From Argyresthia goedartella (taxonomy: Eukaryota > Arthropoda > Insecta > Lepidoptera > Argyresthiidae): a DNA stretch of 64,000 nucleotides. The stretch lies in assembly GCA_949825045.1 (NCBI GenBank), contig OX463829.1:22414715-22478714 (forward strand). The letters are read 5' to 3'. The translations under genes were made by a program, and so were the position numbers. Below the pieces are notes generated by a model, which made no database searches, had not been told where the DNA came from, and saw only the letters and a list, made by a program, of their open reading frames with translations. Position 1 is the first letter of the stretch, and every line of letters starts with the position of its first letter. Below are positions 58,804-64,000 of this stretch, piece after piece.

Positions 58804-59384
58804 TAAAATTCAAAACCTGTAATGGAAATAATATTTCTAGAAATACCATGGGAGGTGATTGGTTCATTTGCGTCAGTTATATTTTCGGGGTTCCCTAATA
58901 CTAAGCCTCCGCAGTTCGTCTGTCTGTCTGTCCGTCCGCCCGTCAGCGGGCTCTGATGAACCGTAAGAGGTATCGAATTGATCGAAACCAAGTTCGGGCA
59001 TTTTTTTGTTTTGGTTTTATTATTAACCCTCCGCGTGTGAGTCTGGCCCGCGCTTAACCGATTTCAAATCTAAGTATTTGGACTACTAATGGATATGAAA
59101 AGAGTATTGCGAACTGAAAACGTGAAGCGTTTAATAATCAACATTTTTGCTTTGATTGGTTTGGTTCCGTACCATTATCTATTAAAACGGCAAAAAAAAC
59201 ACGTTTAGTGAATAATATAATTCAATATTCTGTGAATATTTCAAGCGTCTGCTAGTTGCCGTTTTCAATATTGAGCAAAAACAAGCAAAAAAAAAATCAC
59301 GTTTGTTGTATGGGAGCCTCCTTAAATATTTGTTTTATTTTTTAAAAGTGAATATATAACTAAATATTCTGTGTATATTTCACG

Positions 59385-59755
59385 CGTCTACTTCCCGTTA
59401 TCAATATCGAGCAAAAAAACCGGTCAAGTGGATATCGAGCAAAAAACCGGAGTCTAACTCGCGCACGAAGGGTTCCGTACCACCGTACAATGGTATGGAT
59501 GGTGTGCAGTGAATAGTTTGGATTTTACATGGCAAAATGTTGTTTACAGAGTACTTCCACAACCAGGTGCATTCATAAGTTTGTATGTGGTATTGAAAGA
59601 ATTTTTGTATGGAAACTTAAATATTTATTTTATTCTGTGTCTAACTATCACGGTTCATGAGATACAGCCTGGCGTCAGACGGACGGACGGACGGACAGCG
59701 AAGGCTTAGTAGTAGGGTCCGTTTGGCACCCTTCGGATACGGAACCCTAAAAACC
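59385..59755 (+). repeat. Dispersed lepidopteran repeat ('gaagggttccgtacc' type)
   Basis: Begins near 'ccggagtctaactcgcgcac', then 'gaagggttccgtaccac', and ends 'cagacggacggacggacgg', 'cacccttcggatacggaacc'. A relative is nested at 45160-45655 (reverse) and a fragment lies at 4165-4225. Confidence 0.65.
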
Positions 59756-60339
59756 CCAGGTCTTTAAACTAAAATGTGTTGGTAAGCGTGAAACTTGCAA
59801 ACGGATGGACCGATTTGGATATAAAAAAAAAAAAGTACCTATTCGTCTAAGGTTCATAAGAAGAGAACATTAATTTAAAAACGCAAATGAACGCCGAAAA
59901 ATAGAAACATCTTGTGTTCAGTTCATCTTTCTATCAATAGATGGCGTCTGTAGAAGGCTCTTTGTATAGCTTTTCACAGAACGACGTAAGTTGGGTCAGC
60001 TATAGTTACTGCCAGATGACATGCAATAAAGTACATTGACCCCGCTAAGAAAGTGCGATTCGTTAACATCATGAATTAATTTTAATAATATAATAGCTTT
60101 AGAAGAATATAATTTTAACCTCATTCTTTAGATTTAGATTGGTTTGTTCAGAATAATTATGTTAAGGCCGATTTTTTAATCCTCAGATATCGTTTATCCG
60201 TCTTTTTTATTTGAGGAATTTGACATTTCAGAGGAACATGAAATGTCGAATATAGTAATGTGTCTGTTTATCTGGGGATTTAAAAATCGTCCCTTATTTC
60301 AGTATTCAACTTCTCGTTCAAAATACCTACAACGCAGTT

Positions 60340-60345
60340 TTTATT
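60340..60345 (-). terminator. Candidate polyadenylation signal, BTB gene
   Basis: TTTATT on the plus strand reads AATAAA for the minus-strand gene, about 560 nt past its stop. Use not shown. Confidence 0.3.
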
Positions 60346-60901
60346 CTGGAATCAGTCGGTCATATTAACAAAATGTATGTCTGTAATGTATAGGATAGAT
60401 AGAGAAGTAGGACAAGCTTGAAGTTTATGCCTAGCTCATCGAATTTCAAAAACTAGAGAAATTTTTCGACTATCTTGCTTCATTCCTCACAAACGGTTTG
60501 TATTGTATAATGCGATATATTTTAATTAGGTCTATACTTTTGTCTTACAGACGGATCACAGAAGGGATATTAATTTGTACAGACGATAACAACATCATAT
60601 CAATATTCTGTTATCTGCCTTAGTTAGTTAGGTAGATGCTTGGCTGATATTCCGATACAAAAAATAGAGATGACTTTTACGATGATACGTCTACATGTAA
60701 AAAATATATATAGGGTATCAATAAACAACAACAAGGAGTATCCGAGAAGTGTACAATAATTTCTCGCTTGTCTACTCGAGTTCATCTATAACAATAATAC
60801 TTTAGAAGGCGTCAACATACCACAATGTAAGAAGGACCTACCCAGTCACTGTCTACCGTATAATTCTATCTAATACACTGATATTCCTCACAGCTCCTTG
60901 T

Positions 60902-61420
60902 TTATAATCCGTAGTCGAAGCTCTCCCACTCGGAAAACCTCGAGTCTTGCTTCTGGAGTCTCTCTTGACAAGCCTCGATGTAGCTGTCCTGGATCCGGTA
61001 CATGCCCGAATTCGCCTGGTACATCAGGGTCTCCAGGATCCTCTCGTTCTTAATCGCCTTCGTAGGAAGTACCACCTTGATCAGCTCCTGCGGCGAGATC
61101 CTATGCAGCTTCAGATCTCTTGCTAGCCTTTCCATAGTAATTTTGAATTCATTTTTGGCGTCAGTCTTATTATTAGCGGATTTGCTCTTGATCTTGTGCC
61201 GGGCCCAGCTCAGCATGGCCTCGAACTTCCTGACTTCTGGCACTTCGAGGTTTCGGCACATGATCATCTGGACCATGGACTCGGAGAGGGTCAAGAACTC
61301 TGCCGTTTGGAACAAGGCGAAAGCTCTCTGCTCCACGAATGCCAGGATCATGTTCACAAGCTCTGATGCTGATGTGTATCTCCAGTAATAGTTCTCTAAG
61401 GATACGAGCATGCAGCACAC
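60902..61420 (-). CDS. BTB/BACK gene terminal exon
   Basis: Follows 'acgttcgttttcag'-like acceptor and holds the BACK domain and C-terminus, 172 codons plus stop. The plus-strand frame over it (61002-61388) is a shadow. Confidence 0.9.
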   Translation of the reverse strand: MCCMLVSLENYYWRYTSASELVNMILAFVEQRAFALFQTAEFLTLSESMVQMIMCRNLEVPEVRKFEAMLSWARHKIKSKSANNKTDAKNEFKITMERLARDLKLHRISPQELIKVVLPTKAIKNERILETLMYQANSGMYRIQDSYIEACQERLQKQDSRFSEWESFDYGL

Positions 61421-62947
61421 CTGAAAACGAACTTATATCAATTCTGATAAACTTTGATGGAGGTATTGTTTTTATTTCATAACTTTATCATAATCATCAG
61501 CCAGTTAAGTTCTGGTTTCCGCCAAAAGCAGTGGCGACATCTAGCGGACGTAATATGGTGGCCGTGAAAATACGGAATGTTCGAGACTGACGGCCTTCTT
61601 TTTGCGGAGAAAAACTCAGACCACAATGTACTACGTCTACGTATCGACAGTGGAAAGTGGACGTTGACATTCATTCACAATAAAAGTGACACCTCTATTG
61701 AAAAAAAAGATTGGCATGCCGCCATTTGTATGACGACCTTCATGCAAATGGCGGTGGGTTTTACGGTGTCAAATACCGCTCTCTAGGGAACAAGACAACG
61801 TTCTAGTGACGACATTCAACGCTGTATACGTCCGCTAAATGTAGAGCTTCCGCTTTTGAAGGATACCAGAGTTTTAGGGAATTTCGTTGTTGTAAAAAGG
61901 TCATCGCATTTTTGCTCTCTTACCACTTCTATCCTAAGGAACTGCTTGGCGTGATGGAAGCAGGCTTGCAGCAGTTCCGGCAGGTCGTAGTGCTCCGCGG
62001 CGCAGATGAGCCCCGGGATGGAAGCGCAGGTCAGCGGGCAGCTCCCCGTGTGGAGGTAATCCAGAAGAATCCGGAAGGTCTCTGCGTCGAACTCGATTAT
62101 CGAGAACTGTGAAAATTTAAAAAGTGGTTTTATGGAACCTTTCTATGGAACCTTTAACATTAGATAACAGGTATATAATAAATGCATTCTACTGTGAAAC
62201 CAGATTGTGTGTGATTGTGATATGCAGACTGCGAACATAGTAACATGGATTTTATTCGTCTCTGGAATTGGCAAAATATGTTTGTTATTACCGGGTAAAG
62301 TGTTCTGTATAGCATAGCCAACATTAATTAATTAGATCATTGGATCACTAGATAGGATCTTCTGTAAAATGATAAAACAGTTTTTTTCTTGTTATGCTTG
62401 GGTTATGTAATAATTTGTATTTGGATCCTAACTATCGGAAGAAACTGAATCCCACAACACTCTTGTTAATTATTTCTAAATTAATTATTTCTAATTATTT
62501 CTCTTTATATCATTTATATCATTTCTAATTATTTCTTGTTAATTATTTCTAATTATTTCAAAATTAATTAATTTTGAAATAATTGATCATTATATATTTT
62601 ATTATTTCAGTTTTTAATTTTTTATTTGTTTTTAGTGCGATAACCATCTATGCATAAGGATATACCTATTACCTCTGATGTAGCTAATGAATGCGCAAAT
62701 AGTTTTGGATCATTTTCTATCATTTGTCTAATGGTCCTTATGTGTTTTATTTAAGAATGTTTCCTCGATAAGATAGGGAACTTGTAGATGGATGGAGTGA
62801 AGCCAGCCACAATGTTCAGCTGTGTATTAATTACCTCAGTCTGCGCAAGTTTCGCTCGGTCCACCTTCTGTGCGTCTGCGCATACCGACAGCCGCGGCAC
62901 GGCCAACGCGGCCGCCTTGTCCTTCTCTCTGTCTTTCCCTTCTTTAT
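60902..62947 (-). CDS. BTB/BACK-domain protein, probably serine-enriched protein (gprs) type, C-terminal part
   Basis: The join, in transcript order, is 62835-62947, 61924-62106 and 60902-61420. The 5' exons lie right of the window. The visible part runs from the end of a BTB domain (IIEFDAETFRILLDYLHTGS, then AAEHYDLPELLQACFHHAKQ) into a BACK domain (LENYYWRYTSASELVNMILA; LSESMVQMIMCRNLEVPEVR; KFEAMLSWARHKIK) and ends WESFDYGL, stop TAA at 60902-60904. BTB/BACK proteins usually act as dimeric scaffolds, often as Cullin-3 substrate adaptors. No Kelch repeats follow, which separates it from the KLHL group. I recall the insect 'serine-enriched protein' as the best match, but that name rests on memory of the motif and is not certain. 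Confidence 0.8.
61421..61923. other. BTB/BACK gene last intron
   Basis: 503 nt, containing an inverted-repeat element at 61524-61857. Confidence 0.75.
61524..61857. repeat. MITE-like inverted-repeat element
   Basis: Left arm 'aaaagcagtggcgacatcta' plus 'gcggacgta' (61524-61552) and right arm 'tacgtccgctaaatgtagag' plus 'cttccgctttt' (61827-61857) pair with a few mismatches. An inner palindrome 'ccgccatttg'...'caaatggcgg' sits near 61718-61757. Confidence 0.7.
61924..62106 (-). CDS. BTB/BACK gene penultimate exon
   Basis: Encodes FSIIEFDAETFRILLDYLHT, GSCPLTCASIPGLICAAEHY, DLPELLQACFHHAKQFLRIE and V. End of BTB into the linker. 183 nt, phase 0 both sides. Confidence 0.9.
62107..62834. other. 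BTB/BACK gene intron
   Basis: 728 nt, AT-rich, with 'aattatttct' repeats (about 62460-62560) and a perfect 34-bp palindrome at 62551-62584. Confidence 0.75.
62551..62584. repeat. Perfect 34-bp AT-rich palindrome
   Basis: 'aattatttcaaaattaa' is followed at once by its exact reverse complement. Confidence 0.9.
62835..62947 (-). CDS. BTB/BACK gene exon with charged linker
   Basis: After 'aattttttcag'; encodes KEGKDREKDKAAALAVPRLS, VCADAQKVDRAKLAQTE|gtaatt. A charged insert that joins in phase to IIEFDAETFR. 113 nt starting with two bases of a split codon. GC-rich. Confidence 0.75.
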
Positions 62948-64000
62948 CTGAAAAAATTCATGTAACTTTAATTAGATTTTGGCCGCTTTTCTGCAATTTC
63001 TAAACTGCACATCAAAAATACTGATTTGCACATCCAATATCAGGGAAAAATGCTGCGGTAGCTTAGGTGAAGGGTAAAGGGGGTGAGCGAAGCGAAGCCC
63101 CTTTTATCCTTCTTGTTAGGTTGAACATGTAAGAACAACAAAAAATACTTAAACATAAACTTAAGTACACATAAAATATTTTATCTACACACGCATCATA
63201 AACCCTCTTTACTGCGTCCAAAAACCGCACATTACGATCAGCATAATGTTAAACTACTTTGTAAAAACTCATTTCTTATCTGAATATTGAACATTATGAC
63301 CAATTGACCATAATGTGTAAATTTTCTACATATTATGACATTCAAATTTCGAACGCCGACGCCCACCTGCGTGCCGCCCCTACTTTGTCTGTGAAGTTGA
63401 TGTCTGTGAAGAAGCCCCTACAGAACAAGCTAAACAACTTAATGCCACAATGCCGGTCAAACATGCGGTTCCTGAACTCATCAAATAGAGCTTATGATAT
63501 GTGTGTAGATAAACTAGGGTATGTAACTGTACATAATTAGGCATTAAAACTCTCGAGTGATATTATTATGAAACTCGCCTTCGGCTCGTTTCATAAATCC
63601 ACTCTCGAGTTTTAATGCCCTCCATTATGTATCAGTCACATAAACTACTATAAAACATAAAAAGTGTTAGACATGGCTAGTATTTAATCGCAAATCAAAA
63701 ATACTGATTTGCACAGCAAAAAAAGATCAGGAAAACACTATTAATGTTTTAAATGTTTTATGTGTACTTAAGTTTATGTTTTAAGTATTTTTTATTGTTC
63801 TCGCATGTTAAACCTAACACGAAGGATAAAGGGGGCTTCGCTTCGCTCACCCGCATTACCCTTCACTTAAGCTGCCGCAGCATTTTGCCCTGATATTTGC
63901 TGTGCCAATATTACTTTAATATTTCCCATTAAAAATGTATATTTGGAAATGAATTCTATGGCAAGAGTTGCCGCATTCAAAGTTGTCGGTTAAGTGCCGT
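62948..64000. other. BTB/BACK gene intron, running off the window
   Basis: Mostly filled by the long-arm inverted-repeat element (63036-63897). No exon of the upstream gene part is visible. Confidence 0.65.
63036..63897. mobile_element. Inverted-repeat element with ~150-bp arms
   Basis: The left arm (63036-63180: 'aatatcagggaaaaatgctg', 'ggtagcttaggtgaaggg', 'gagcgaagcgaagcccc', 'acatgtaagaacaac') and the right arm (about 63735-63897) are inverted repeats. Between them is a ~550-bp core without a long frame. Partial copies occur at 18815-18985 (arm), 6120-6520 (core) and 14576-14675 (arm and flank), so it is a dispersed family. No convincing target-site duplication; class undetermined. Confidence 0.8.

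Larger units (their letters stand above)
56621..60901. other. Intergenic DNA between the BEL/Pao relic and the BTB gene
   Basis: AT-rich, no gene seen. Repeats: a dispersed lepidopteran type at 58085-58245, a perfect palindrome at 58774-58803, and a 'gggttccgtacc' repeat at 59385-59755. The 3' UTR of the BTB gene occupies the right end; a minus-strand AATAAA candidate is at 60340-60345. Confidence 0.6.

Noticed and set aside
61002..61388. 128-residue plus-strand frame
   Set aside because: Shadow of the BTB/BACK terminal exon on the minus strand.

Overview
This is a window of insect nuclear DNA, most likely from a moth or butterfly (Lepidoptera). The genes are split by short GT–AG introns, the intergenic DNA is AT-rich, and the proteins match insect orthologues. 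The introns are full of repeat types I associate with lepidopteran genomes: tRNA-headed SINEs, MITE-like inverted-repeat elements, and the repeat carrying 'gggttccgtacc'. The species cannot be named from the sequence alone.

Layout. 1-8514 (+): the 3' part of an acyl-CoA synthetase/4-coumarate-CoA ligase-like gene; five exons are visible and the 5' exons lie left of the window. 9287-11245 (-): an intronless PPP4R2 gene, the regulatory subunit of protein phosphatase 4, tail-to-tail with the ligase gene. 11246-11705: a short head-to-head promoter region with a DRE-like TATCGATA. 11706-12335 (+): a two-exon mitochondrial monothiol glutaredoxin (Glrx5). 14790-53433 (-): the complete coding part of alpha-actinin (Actn). 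Nineteen coding exons give 900 codons plus stop, with two alternative 86-nt versions of exon 5 and a 20.6 kb first intron. 54450-56620: a heavily deleted BEL/Pao retrotransposon upstream of Actn. 60902-62947 (-): the last three exons of a BTB/BACK protein, probably the 'serine-enriched protein' type; its 5' part lies right of the window.

The genes are unrelated in function (lipid or acyl activation, phosphatase regulation, Fe-S assembly, actin cross-linking, a BTB protein). They form an ordinary eukaryotic neighbourhood rather than an operon or one system. The interesting biology lies in Actn and the repeats inside it: a pair of mutually exclusive exons at the end of the actin-binding domain; a tandem array that copied an exon's 3' splice site three times into the preceding intron; a frameshifted copy of part of exon 14; a 16-copy 49-bp minisatellite open in all three minus frames; a Tc1-like inverted-repeat element; and, in intron 1, an internally deleted hAT transposon with an 8-bp target-site duplication and a second and third repeat nested inside it.

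Exon borders were set by reading GT/AG sites and checking frame continuity. Actn sums to 2703 nt, an exact multiple of three. Family names come from recognised motifs; no database search was run. Repeat borders are approximate unless terminal repeats are stated.
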